This document shows, piece after piece, positions 24,915-33,407 of a DNA stretch of 37,582 nucleotides. Position 1 is the stretch's first letter; every line of letters starts with the position of its first letter. Made by a program: the position numbers and the translations under genes. Source of the DNA: an uncultured Verrucomicrobiales bacterium (GTDB taxonomy: Bacteria > Verrucomicrobiota > Verrucomicrobiia > Verrucomicrobiales > DEV007); NCBI GenBank assembly GCA_913058215.1, contig CAJXQE010000022.1, positions 1 through 37,582 of the forward strand, read 5' to 3'. The notes below the pieces were generated by a model, which saw only the letters and a list, made by a program, of their open reading frames with translations, ran no database searches and was not told the DNA's origin.

Positions 24915-27900
24915 ATGGAGCGGACCGGTCTGCTTGTGCTGCTCTCTTGGATGCTCACCGCCTCAGTGTCCTTCGGCAATCCAATGCCGGAAGCGTTGAA
25001 TCGGGTCATTGAGAATCACTGCGCAGATTGTCACGATGATCTGGATCCCAAGGGTGGATTGGATTTGTTTTCCCTGGAGTTTGATCTCGAGGATGCCCAC
25101 CTCACCGAGCGGTGGGTGAAAGTTCACGATCTTCTGGCGGCGGGGGAAATGCCGCCGAAGGAGAAGAGTCGCCTGGGCGATGCGGAACGCGCGGAAGCAG
25201 TGGAGGTCCTGGCGGGTCGCATCCTGGAAGTCCAGCGGGCCGCCTACGCCCGGCAGGGGCGTTCGGTTTCGCGACGGATGAACCGGTTTGAATACCAGAA
25301 TGTGCTGCGCGACCTGTTGCACGATCCCACCCTCAAGGTGGCGGACCAGTTGCCTCTGGATGGGGAAGTCCACGGATTCGCGAAAGTGGGGAGCGCTCTC
25401 GATGTGTCCCATGTCCAGGTCGACGCGTATCTCGATGCGGCCGAGCTTGCCCTTCGTCGCGCACTCGAGTTCCCCGCGGCAAAACCCCAGCCCAAGTCGA
25501 ATCGTTACTACGCCCGCGAGGAAGGTCGGATGTGGGCTGGTGGGGGGAATGGCGGCTGGGCGCGATTTTCCCTCGCGCTGGAGGGCCTGGAAATTAATGA
25601 CGAGTATTCCTTCAAGAAACGAGGCTTTGCCCCGGTCAAGAAGGCTGAATCCGTGGGGGTCATCGTTGACAACGCCGCGGCGGAACTCACTGGGCCTTGG
25701 CGCGAGTCTACCCGTCGCTCCAACCATGTCGGGACCCACTACCTGGCTGACGACAACAAGGGCTCGGGCGCCTACGCGATCACATGGAAGGCCGCGTTGC
25801 CGAAACCCGGGACCTACGAAGTGCGGGTCAGCTTCGGCGGGGGCGAGAGCCTGGCCAGGAAAGCCCCTTATCTGGTGCGTCATGCGGAGGGCGAAACTCG
25901 ACTGACAATCGACCAAAGCGTCACGCCCACTATCGAAGGCCTTTGGTTTCCTCTGGGACGTTTTGCGTTTGGATCGAATGATGATGACTCGGAGTCCGGG
26001 CCAGTCATGGCCGAAGTCTCGCTGAGCAACAAGGACGCCAAGGGTTGGGTCATCGCGGATGCCGTTCAGTTTGTGCCTCTCGATGACTTGGGAAAGGAGA
26101 AGCAGAAAGCTCAGCCTTCGAAGGAGCTGGCGTCCACCGCCATTTTTCGCGGAGCCTACACGCCTTTTTACTACGGCTTTGAAAAATTCAAAGCGCCGGT
26201 CCGTGGTGACTACAAGCTTCGCCTGAAGGCACGATCCGTGCTTCGCCAGACGGATTATGTCGATTGGGAGGGGGACAAGCAGCCGCGCCACTATCCGAAC
26301 CTGGTGCTCGATGCGACGCGGCGTTATCCGACACCGGTGAACGATCGCGTTTTTCCTGGAAAGCGCAGCGAGCCGGTCAAAGTCTATTCGTCCACCCTGT
26401 ATGAACCGAACAACCAGAGCATGCTGCCGATCGGGATGTTCGAGGCACCACCTGAGGCGCCCGAGGTGTTCGAAATGGAAGCCTTCTTCGAGGAGGGGGC
26501 GATGGTGAAGCTTGATTGCATGCGCCTGCCCAGTCCGATGGTTCCGGCGATGCCGCATACGATTCAGAAAATTGAGCCGGAGGGCTATCCCGGAGTCGCC
26601 TTCCATTGGCTCGAAGTGGAAGGGCCGTTTATCGAGGAGTGGCCGCCGGCATCCTACCGTGCGCTCTTTGGAGATCTTCCTCTGGAACCGTCTGGGAGCC
26701 ATGTCGTGGCGGTTCCTGAACAACCCTTGAATGAGGTTCGTGAGCTTTTGTCAGGGTTCATGGAGCGGGTCTATCGGCGTCCGGTGGAGAAAGCGGAGTT
26801 TGATCGATTCTACGGCTATGCGGAGCAACTGCTGAAGGAAGGCGAACCCTTCACGGAGGCGATGATCGCGACGTATTCGGCGGTGCTGGCTTCGCCCGAG
26901 TTTCTCTTCCACTGCGGACAACCGGGCGAACTGGATGACTTTGCCCTGGCAGAACGTCTCTCCTTTTTTCTCGGTGAATCGATTCCAGACGAGTCACTCA
27001 GCGCCCTCGCCGGGCAAGGCAAACTTCGCGATCCCGAGACGCTGCGCGCAGAGGTCGATCGCCTGCTCGACAAGCCGGAATCGAAGCGATTCGTGAAGGA
27101 GTTTCTCGATGCCTGGCTCAAGCTCGACGAGATCAACGACACTGACCCCGACCGTGAACTCTACCCGGAATACGCCGGCGACTGGTGGCTCGTGAACTCG
27201 ATGATCGAAGAGTCGCGCCTCTATTTTGCCGACCTGATTGCCGGCGATGGCCCGGCCCGAAATGTCATCGACGCTGATTACACCTTTGTCGACGAACGCC
27301 TCGCCCGTCACTACGACATTCCCAACGTGGTGGGGCCTTCATTTCGACGTGTCACACTTCCCGGGAAAAATCCCTATGGGGGAATTCTCACTCAGGCGTC
27401 GGTGCTGAAAGTGACGGCCAACGGAACCGTCACCTCACCGGTGCTGCGCGGGGTCTATGTGATGGAGCGACTGCTCGGCGATCCTCCTTCTCCGCCACCG
27501 CCTTCCGTTCCCGCCGTCGAACCGGATATCCGCGGTGCGGCGACGATTCGTGAGTTGCTGAAAAAGCACCGGGAGGATGCGTCCTGCGCGAGCTGCCATC
27601 AGAAGATCGATCCGCCGGGCTTCGCCCTGGAGAGCTTCGACGTCATGGGGCGTTGGCGGACCCACTACCGCTCACTTGGCCAGGGATCCGAGCGCATCGA
27701 AGGCGTGGGCCGAAGCGGCAACGAGTATGTCCATTTCATCGGGAAGGATGTCGATGCCTCCGGGGTGACGCCTCAGGGCGATCCCTTCGACGATATCCTG
27801 CAATTCAAGAAACTCCTGTTAGAGGATGAGGAAACCATTGCCCACAATGTCACCGAGCAGCTCCTGGTGTATGCCACGGGAGCGCCGATTGGATTCGCCG

Positions 27901-28007
27901 ATCGCGATGACGTTTCCGCCATTCTCGAAAAGAGTCGCGCGTCGGAATTCGGCGTGCGGACGATCATTCACGAAATTGTTCAGAGTCCCTTGTTCTTGAG
28001 GAAATAG
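24915..28007 (+). CDS. Planctomycete-type cytochrome c with Golvesin/xanthan-lyase-type carbohydrate domain, module B
   Basis: About 1030 residues. A signal peptide (GLLVLLSWMLTASVSFG) is followed by heme motif CADCH (Cys36, Cys39, His40), DUF1587 (RRMNRFEYQNVLRDLL), and then an inserted domain at about 247-388: GVIVDNAAAELTGPWRESTR, HVGTHYLADD, PKPGTYEVRVSFGGG, WVIADAVQF. That pattern is the Golvesin/xanthan-lyase C-terminal carbohydrate-binding-like domain. Then come a second beta-rich region, DUF1595 (FMERVYRRPVEKAEF), DUF1592 (ALAERLSFFLGESIPD), and DUF1588 with CASCH (Cys891), and DUF1585. The insert is absent from the module A homologue. The ATG at 24915 is chosen for its signal peptide; an ATG at 24864 also exists. 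DUF1552 follows after 4 bases. Confidence 0.9.
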   Translation: MERTGLLVLLSWMLTASVSFGNPMPEALNRVIENHCADCHDDLDPKGGLDLFSLEFDLEDAHLTERWVKVHDLLAAGEMPPKEKSRLGDAERAEAVEVLAGRILEVQRAAYARQGRSVSRRMNRFEYQNVLRDLLHDPTLKVADQLPLDGEVHGFAKVGSALDVSHVQVDAYLDAAELALRRALEFPAAKPQPKSNRYYAREEGRMWAGGGNGGWARFSLALEGLEINDEYSFKKRGFAPVKKAESVGVIVDNAAAELTGPWRESTRRSNHVGTHYLADDNKGSGAYAITWKAALPKPGTYEVRVSFGGGESLARKAPYLVRHAEGETRLTIDQSVTPTIEGLWFPLGRFAFGSNDDDSESGPVMAEVSLSNKDAKGWVIADAVQFVPLDDLGKEKQKAQPSKELASTAIFRGAYTPFYYGFEKFKAPVRGDYKLRLKARSVLRQTDYVDWEGDKQPRHYPNLVLDATRRYPTPVNDRVFPGKRSEPVKVYSSTLYEPNNQSMLPIGMFEAPPEAPEVFEMEAFFEEGAMVKLDCMRLPSPMVPAMPHTIQKIEPEGYPGVAFHWLEVEGPFIEEWPPASYRALFGDLPLEPSGSHVVAVPEQPLNEVRELLSGFMERVYRRPVEKAEFDRFYGYAEQLLKEGEPFTEAMIATYSAVLASPEFLFHCGQPGELDDFALAERLSFFLGESIPDESLSALAGQGKLRDPETLRAEVDRLLDKPESKRFVKEFLDAWLKLDEINDTDPDRELYPEYAGDWWLVNSMIEESRLYFADLIAGDGPARNVIDADYTFVDERLARHYDIPNVVGPSFRRVTLPGKNPYGGILTQASVLKVTANGTVTSPVLRGVYVMERLLGDPPSPPPPSVPAVEPDIRGAATIRELLKKHREDASCASCHQKIDPPGFALESFDVMGRWRTHYRSLGQGSERIEGVGRSGNEYVHFIGKDVDASGVTPQGDPFDDILQFKKLLLEDEETIAHNVTEQLLVYATGAPIGFADRDDVSAILEKSRASEFGVRTIIHEIVQSPLFLRK

Positions 28008-28011
28008 ACCC

Positions 28012-29265
28012 ATGAAAACCACCCGTCGAACTTTTCTGCGCGCTGCCGGTGTCGGCTTGAGCCTGCCCGTACTCGAATCCTTCGGGGCCTCTTCGGCAAC
28101 GGCCGCTCCCAAGCGCATGATCGCGATCAATCAGGATCTCGGCTTCATTCCCAAGCGCTTCTTTCCGGAGGCGGCAGGACGAGACTATGGACTGTCGCCT
28201 TACCTCGAAAAGATCGCGGCGCACCGGGATCAGCTCACCGTGTTCAGTGGACTTTCTCATCCCGGCGTCGACGGGGGGCACCGTGCTGACAAAACCTTCC
28301 TGACTGCCGCACCACATCCGGGACGGGCGAGTTTTCGCAACAGTATTTCTCTCGACCAGGTGATGGCCAACGAGGTCGGACATGAGACCCGCTTCCGGTC
28401 GCTTTCACTTGGCATCAACGATGTGAGGAGCCTGTCCTACACCCAGGCTGGCGTCGAGATCCCCACCATCAAGAGCGCTGCTGAGCTCTACAAGAAAATG
28501 TTTCTCCAGGGCGACCAAAAGGCGATGGAAGCGCAACTGGTGAGGCTGCAACGAAAGGGAAGCATTCTCGATGTCGTGATGGGCCAGAGCTCGGATCTGA
28601 GCAAACGCGTGAGCGCGTCCGACCGCGAGCGGATCGATCAATATCAAACCGCGGTCCGCAGCCTCGAGCAGCGGCTCACCGAAGCGCAAGCCTGGGAAAC
28701 CCGGCCCAAACCCAAGGTGGACGAGGCCATGCCGGAGTATCCCGAGGACAAGAAGGAGTTCTTCGAAATGGTGCGCATGATGAATGACATGTCCCGCCTC
28801 GCCTTCCAGACGGATTCGACCCGGGTCATTACGCTGTTCCTCGGAAGCGTGCGCACTCCGGGGGTGAAATTTGAGGACGGTCGCTCGCTCGGTGGCTACC
28901 ACAACCTTTCTCATCACGGCAAAGACGAGGCGAAGTTGAAACAGCTGGAAGAGATCGAAATCGCGCAGATGGAATTGTTCGGGGAACTGCTTCGGGATCT
29001 TCAGGAAGTCGAGGAGACGGACGGCAGCCTGTTGGACAACACCATGGTGCTCTACGGCTGCCACATGGGGGATGCCAACATCCACAACAACGCCAACCTT
29101 CCGATCCTCCTCGCAGGGGGTGGGTTCGATCATGGACAACACCTCGCGTTTAATCCACACAACAACACGCCGCTGTGCAATGTGTTCGTCAGCATGCTCC
29201 AGAAGATGGGGCTCGAAGCCGATCGCTTCGGGAGCAGCACGGGGACGTTGACGGGGATGGCCTGA
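28012..29265 (+). CDS. DUF1552 protein with Tat-like leader, module B
   Basis: 417 residues. A twin-arginine leader (TTRRTFLRAAGVGLSLPVL) precedes a DUF1552 body: LGFIPKRFFPEAAGRDYGLS, HRDQLTVFSGLSHPGVDGGH, LAFQTDSTRVITLFLG, and GGYHNLSHHGKDE. It matches the module A copy in layout but is clearly diverged. The 4-base gap after the cytochrome gene means one mRNA and probably a physical partnership of the two exported proteins. Function is unknown. The ATG follows directly on the cytochrome stop. Confidence 0.92.
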   Translation: MKTTRRTFLRAAGVGLSLPVLESFGASSATAAPKRMIAINQDLGFIPKRFFPEAAGRDYGLSPYLEKIAAHRDQLTVFSGLSHPGVDGGHRADKTFLTAAPHPGRASFRNSISLDQVMANEVGHETRFRSLSLGINDVRSLSYTQAGVEIPTIKSAAELYKKMFLQGDQKAMEAQLVRLQRKGSILDVVMGQSSDLSKRVSASDRERIDQYQTAVRSLEQRLTEAQAWETRPKPKVDEAMPEYPEDKKEFFEMVRMMNDMSRLAFQTDSTRVITLFLGSVRTPGVKFEDGRSLGGYHNLSHHGKDEAKLKQLEEIEIAQMELFGELLRDLQEVEETDGSLLDNTMVLYGCHMGDANIHNNANLPILLAGGGFDHGQHLAFNPHNNTPLCNVFVSMLQKMGLEADRFGSSTGTLTGMA

Positions 29266-29298
29266 TCGGTGGTTTTGCGGAGAACGGTCCGTGGCGCC

Positions 29299-29321
29299 CA
29301 ACTTTTTTTCAAAAAGTTGTC
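29299..29321 (+). promoter_or_regulatory. AT-rich 9-bp dyad, possible ECF promoter of the sigma-anti-sigma genes
   Basis: CAACTTTTT (29299-29307), loop TTC, and AAAAAGTTG (29311-29319) make a perfect dyad in the 133-base gap before the sigma gene. AAC at 29300-29302 and GTC at 29319-29321 are 16 bases apart, the spacing of ECF -35 and -10 elements. The dyad may therefore be an autoregulated promoter with an overlapping operator. It is not followed by a T tract, so a terminator is less likely. Confidence 0.4.
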
Positions 29322-29398
29322 CCGCTTTTGTCCGCTGGTGTTGATACTTCATGGAGCGAGTTGTCCATCGAAGGCCGACTCCTCCCGATTGACTCAGC

Positions 29399-29932
29399 AT
29401 GCCCGACGAATTGTCCAAAGATAATCTGCTCAAAGCCGCGTTCGGTTTCCACGACGCTTTGGTGGCTTATGCCTACGCGCTGCTTCGCGATCATGCGCTG
29501 GCGGAGGATGCGGTGCAGAGTGCCTACGTCGTCATCACGCGCAAGGCGGACACGTTCTCTGCTGAGAAATCCGTGATCGCCTGGTGCCGGGGAATCGTCC
29601 GGCTCGAGGTGCTTCAGTTGCTTCGCAAAACCGGACGCGAAATAGCAACGGAGGACGCGCTGCTCTACGACAGTGTCGCTGACAGCTTCGAACAGGTGCA
29701 AACCCCCGCGCAACAGGCGGAGGGGGGGGAACGCCGGGCCCAACTCGAAACCTGCCTGAACAAGCTGCCCCAACGATCCCGGGAACTGATCGCCGGACGC
29801 TACACGGAAGAACTCAGCCTTTCCGGTCTCGCCGTGCGGAGAAAGATGAGCGAAGCGGCGGTGCGAAAAAGCCTTTACCGCATTCGCCTCGCTCTCCGCC
29901 ACTGCCTCGAAAACGAATTGCCTACGACATGA
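29399..29932 (+). CDS. ECF sigma factor, module B
   Basis: 177 residues. Region 2 is near 15-85 (YAYALLRDHALAEDAVQSAY, KSVIAWCRGIVRLEVLQLLR) and region 4 near 115-170 (LNKLPQRSRELIAGRYTEEL, then a helix-turn-helix with MSEAAVRKSLYRIRLALR). It is of the same small PVC type as the module A sigma factor but diverged. The TGA overlaps the ATG of the membrane protein that follows, as in sigma/anti-sigma pairs. It probably drives its own genes and the downstream sulfatases. Confidence 0.92.
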   Translation: MPDELSKDNLLKAAFGFHDALVAYAYALLRDHALAEDAVQSAYVVITRKADTFSAEKSVIAWCRGIVRLEVLQLLRKTGREIATEDALLYDSVADSFEQVQTPAQQAEGGERRAQLETCLNKLPQRSRELIAGRYTEELSLSGLAVRRKMSEAAVRKSLYRIRLALRHCLENELPTT

Positions 29933-30843
29933 TGAACGAATCCGATATCGACCTCTTTGAGCGCTACTTGGCGGACGAGTTGTCCGCCGAGGAGAAAACC
30001 GCGCTGGCGCAACGCCTCGACAGTGATCCTGAGTTTCAGGCGGCTTTCGTCGGTTACCTGGAAGAATCCCAAGCCCTGCGGGTGATGCTCTCCCAATCCA
30101 AGCAGGAAGACATCATTGAGTCGCCAAGTTTCTCGATGGCTTCCTCACCGAGACGCCGTTTTCAACCTCTCGGAGCCGCCGCTGCGATCGGGCTCTTGCT
30201 CGGCGGGGTGATGACCTCAGCGGTATGGGCCTATGCGGTGCCGAAAGTCCCCAAGGTGTCGCGGATCCCCGTGCCTTTGGTTGATCCAGGATTTGAGCAA
30301 ACGACCACACCGGTGTCTGCGGTAGTGCCTCGAACCCTGAATCGATGGAATGGTGATCCTTCTCACGTGGTCACATCAGGAGATTCCGGCGTGACGCCAA
30401 AGCAGGGCCGTTCCATGCTGAAAATGGAGCCGGTGGACAGTCGACGTTTCTCGCGGATCGAGCAGATCGTGGACGTCAGTCACCTCGTCCCGGACGAGGA
30501 TGCCGCGGTGGAGTTTTCCGCCTCCTTCTTTTGCGACGGCGAGGTCGACCGGTATAAGATGCTCCTCGTGTTGCGGGCGTTCACGATGGAAGCCGAAGAG
30601 ATCAGCGGCAGTACGGAGAAACTGGACGATCAAGTCACTAGTGAAGCTCGAAAGGGTGTCGTCATTCCAGTGGGCTCGAGCGACTGGCACGAAGGAAGTC
30701 TGAGGATGGATCTGCCGGCCAACACGAAGACCCTGGTCTTTTCGATCGTGGCCGCCGACCTGCCCGAGGCGTCTGCCGGTGTCGCCCGTTACATTGATGA
30801 AGTCGAGGCGACGATTGTGACCGCTCATCCAGCCCAACGATAG
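29929..30843 (+). CDS. Membrane anti-sigma-like protein with CBM-like periplasmic domain
   Basis: 304 residues. The first 80 are cytoplasmic and begin DLFERYLADELSAEEKTAL, an anti-sigma-type head. One membrane span follows at about 81-103 (LGAAAAIGLLLGGVMTSAVWAYAV). The outer part is not a FecR domain. It starts VDPGFEQ, then WNGDPSHVV and GVTPKQGRSMLKME, ending with strands around DWHEGSLRMDLPANTKTLVF. That order is typical of galactose-binding/CBM-like jelly rolls in PVC proteins. I infer that it binds a sugar outside the membrane and frees the coupled sigma factor. The ATG at 29929 overlaps the sigma TGA; the adjacent ATG at 29932 could also be used. Confidence 0.75.
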   Translation: MMNESDIDLFERYLADELSAEEKTALAQRLDSDPEFQAAFVGYLEESQALRVMLSQSKQEDIIESPSFSMASSPRRRFQPLGAAAAIGLLLGGVMTSAVWAYAVPKVPKVSRIPVPLVDPGFEQTTTPVSAVVPRTLNRWNGDPSHVVTSGDSGVTPKQGRSMLKMEPVDSRRFSRIEQIVDVSHLVPDEDAAVEFSASFFCDGEVDRYKMLLVLRAFTMEAEEISGSTEKLDDQVTSEARKGVVIPVGSSDWHEGSLRMDLPANTKTLVFSIVAADLPEASAGVARYIDEVEATIVTAHPAQR

Positions 30844-30863
30844 AACTCCATCGTAGAAAAAAG

Positions 30864-32741
30864 ATGATGATGAAACCTTTATTCATGGCAGCCCTGATGG
30901 GTGCTTTAGGAACCGTCGGCCTGTCGGCAGAGCAACCGAATGTGATCTTCATGTTGGCCGACGACCTCGGCTACGGAGACCTGAGTAGTTACAATCCCAA
31001 GGCGGAAGGTGAAGCACCGAACAACACGCCCATTCGCACGCCGAACCTGGACCGAATGGCGGAGCTCGGGGTGCGCTACACCGATTTCCATTCCGCGGCG
31101 CCGATCTGTTCGCCGTCGCGCCGGGCTCTGCTCACGGCACGTTATCCTAATCGTCTGGGTGAATGGGCCGAGGCCTATTCCAGTTCTCCGGATGGGGTGG
31201 TGGCTTCCCAAGATCCGACGATAGGCATGTGGCTGAAGCAGGCGGGCTATGCGACGGCCGTCTACGGCAAGTGGAACGTGGGCGAGATATTGGGGGAATC
31301 TTGGCCCGGCGCGCATGGGTTCGATGACTGGCTCATCATCGATCACAACACGGGCTATTTTCAGCACCAGAATAAGAACGCCGACTGCAACGGGCGTCCC
31401 ATGCTTTTTGAAACCGGCGGCAAGCGCGTCACCGATATGGAAGGGCAATACCTGACTGACCTATGGACCGATAAGGCTCTCGAGTTTATTGAAACGAATA
31501 ACGAAAAGCCATTCTTCCTCTACCTGCCCTGGTCCATTCCTCACGCGCCGCTGCAGGATCCTGATTCCAATTCGTCCACCGCATTTGATGCCGGACCTAA
31601 GTCCAATACCTCGGAGGGTCGAAAAGCATACGTTAGTATGGTCGAACATCTCGATTTGCACATTGGCAGGATTTTCCAAACCCTCGAAAAACAGGGGCAG
31701 TTGGAGAACACGCTGATCATCTTCACCAGCGACAACGGCGGCATGCTATCCGGCAATTGCTGGCCGCTGAAGAAATCGAAGCAGCACCTGGAAGAGGGTG
31801 GTATTCGCGTTCCCTGCCTGATGCAGTGGACCGGCAAGATCCCGGCCGGAACCGTGAGCGACCAGCCGTCCATCATGATGGATGCCTCGGTCACCGTGCT
31901 CGCTGCTGCTGAGGCATTAAAACACGTGCCGGAGGGTCGTGTTCTGGACGGAATTAACCTGCTGGAGGAAACCGAATCGCCACGCGATTTCGGTTGGCGT
32001 CGCCGGGACTGGGGCGGGCGCGGAAACTATCTGCGCCAGGAAGCCTTCCGCTCCGGCGATTGGAAGCTGCTACGTTCGTTCAAGTATGTGGGTGATAAGA
32101 AATGGTCCACCGAACACAAAGACGAGCTGTTCAATTTGAAGGATGATTTGGGCGAAACTGAAAACCTCGCGGAGCAGATGCCGGAAAAATATACGGCCAT
32201 GAAATCGGTGTTCGATGATTGGAAATCCGAAGTGGTGAACCAGAATCCGGATTACTTTATTCCGCTACGAGACCAGCTCGGTTCGCCGGCCAACCTGCCT
32301 GATGATATTGTGCTGGATTTTGAATCCAAAAATTTTGACGGAAAGCTTCATAAGGCGAAGACCAAAGACCTGGTTTCCGATCCCGTGATCGAAAACGGAA
32401 TCTGCAAAGTGACAGTGAGAGCCGGAGCCACGCCGCCTCTTCTCTACAAAGGCATGGATGTGGATACGGAGAAATATTCAGCGCTCCGTTTTGAGATGAA
32501 AATTAGCGGCGGCACGTCAGTTGGCGCGGGTCGGGCGGTGTTGCGCGATACCGCCTGGAAGGGCGATGATTTGCCTTTCAAGCCGACTGCTGATGGGCAG
32601 TGGCATGAGTATATCATCAGGGGCACCGAGTCGACTGCCTGGCCGAAGTGGACTCCGGAGGGGCGGATTGGTGTTGCGCTTCCCGTTCCGACTGAGGGTG
32701 AAATCGTCGTCGAGCTGGGAACCATTCGATTGGAGAAATAA
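30864..32741 (+). CDS. Secreted sulfatase with C-terminal beta-sandwich domain, module B
   Basis: 625 residues. A signal peptide ends near 22. The formylglycine motif is CSPSRRALL (Cys82). Other sulfatase marks are MLADDLGYGDL with metal-binding Asp33/34, VYGKWNVG, and the metal loop FTSDNGG. The last 135 residues (from about 490: DIVLDFESKNFDG ... KYSALRFEMKISGG) form a jelly-roll resembling carbohydrate-binding domains. It should cleave sulfate esters of a polysaccharide outside the cytoplasm; which one is unknown. It starts 20 bases after the anti-sigma gene with three consecutive ATGs, and ends one base before the next start. Confidence 0.93.
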   Translation: MMMKPLFMAALMGALGTVGLSAEQPNVIFMLADDLGYGDLSSYNPKAEGEAPNNTPIRTPNLDRMAELGVRYTDFHSAAPICSPSRRALLTARYPNRLGEWAEAYSSSPDGVVASQDPTIGMWLKQAGYATAVYGKWNVGEILGESWPGAHGFDDWLIIDHNTGYFQHQNKNADCNGRPMLFETGGKRVTDMEGQYLTDLWTDKALEFIETNNEKPFFLYLPWSIPHAPLQDPDSNSSTAFDAGPKSNTSEGRKAYVSMVEHLDLHIGRIFQTLEKQGQLENTLIIFTSDNGGMLSGNCWPLKKSKQHLEEGGIRVPCLMQWTGKIPAGTVSDQPSIMMDASVTVLAAAEALKHVPEGRVLDGINLLEETESPRDFGWRRRDWGGRGNYLRQEAFRSGDWKLLRSFKYVGDKKWSTEHKDELFNLKDDLGETENLAEQMPEKYTAMKSVFDDWKSEVVNQNPDYFIPLRDQLGSPANLPDDIVLDFESKNFDGKLHKAKTKDLVSDPVIENGICKVTVRAGATPPLLYKGMDVDTEKYSALRFEMKISGGTSVGAGRAVLRDTAWKGDDLPFKPTADGQWHEYIIRGTESTAWPKWTPEGRIGVALPVPTEGEIVVELGTIRLEK

Positions 32742-32742
32742 T

Positions 32743-33369
32743 ATGAAAAGAACAAGTCGCTACCTTAGCCTGTTTCCACTGACCCTTCTCGTGTCGGCAA
32801 CTATTACCTCCGCGCAAGAGATCCAACCTGCCGGTGAACAGATCACCATAAAATGGGGCAATGTTAGCGAGGAAGGCGGCGTGCGGAAAGTCGTGAGCAC
32901 CGAAGAGGAATACCACGAACACAATACGCATGGGCCGATCACGTATTACCACGTGCCCTTCACTGACGGCACCTTTTCGTTCTCATGGAAACGGGACCTA
33001 CCTCAGAAGATTAATCTTGTTTTTGAGACGGAAGAGAACGGTAAGCCCACGCACCTCTTCAAGGTGTTTATCAATGGCAGACCGACCAAGGACCATGCCA
33101 CCAACGATGTGATCAGTTTTGTGACCTACGCGAGCATTCCTGGCTCCAAGAAAAAGAAGGCGACGGTCACGACGGAAAAACATCACGCCGAAGCGGGAGA
33201 GTGGCATACCACGAGCGTTACCTTTGCCGACAATGTGGCGACGATTCGTGTGAATGACGAAACCTTCACGATCGAAGACGACCGCCTCCGAAACGAAGTC
33301 ATCAAATGCGGTATTGGCCACATTTGGGGCACCCTCGAAACCAAAGACGTGACCGTCACGAAGAACTGA
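32743..33369 (+). CDS. Secreted LamG/DUF1080-like beta-sandwich protein, module B
   Basis: 208 residues with a signal peptide (SLFPLTLLVSATITSA). The rest is beta-rich: GTFSFSWKRDLPQKINLVFE, HLFKVFINGRPTKDH, GEWHTTSVTFADNVATIRVN and the closing CGIGHIWGTLETKDV. The pattern is that of concanavalin-like LamG/DUF1080 folds. I see no catalytic set, so binding is the safer reading. The ATG at 32743 lies one base after the sulfatase TAA, so the two should be coupled. It sits between two sulfatase genes, consistent with a substrate-binding helper. Confidence 0.72.
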   Translation: MKRTSRYLSLFPLTLLVSATITSAQEIQPAGEQITIKWGNVSEEGGVRKVVSTEEEYHEHNTHGPITYYHVPFTDGTFSFSWKRDLPQKINLVFETEENGKPTHLFKVFINGRPTKDHATNDVISFVTYASIPGSKKKKATVTTEKHHAEAGEWHTTSVTFADNVATIRVNDETFTIEDDRLRNEVIKCGIGHIWGTLETKDVTVTKN

Positions 33370-33407
33370 AATCTTTGCCGCGTGATCAAATTTACCGACT
33401 GAATCTT

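Noticed and set aside
24963..26723. 586-codon open frame on the minus strand inside the module B cytochrome gene
   Set aside because: It is an antisense shadow of a strongly supported gene in GC-rich DNA. It is rich in Arg and His, has no recognisable domain, and the plus-strand gene explains the region fully.
28405..29433. 342-codon minus-strand open frame opposite DUF1552 of module B
   Set aside because: It is antisense to a conserved gene, has no domain pattern, and runs across the sigma gene start.
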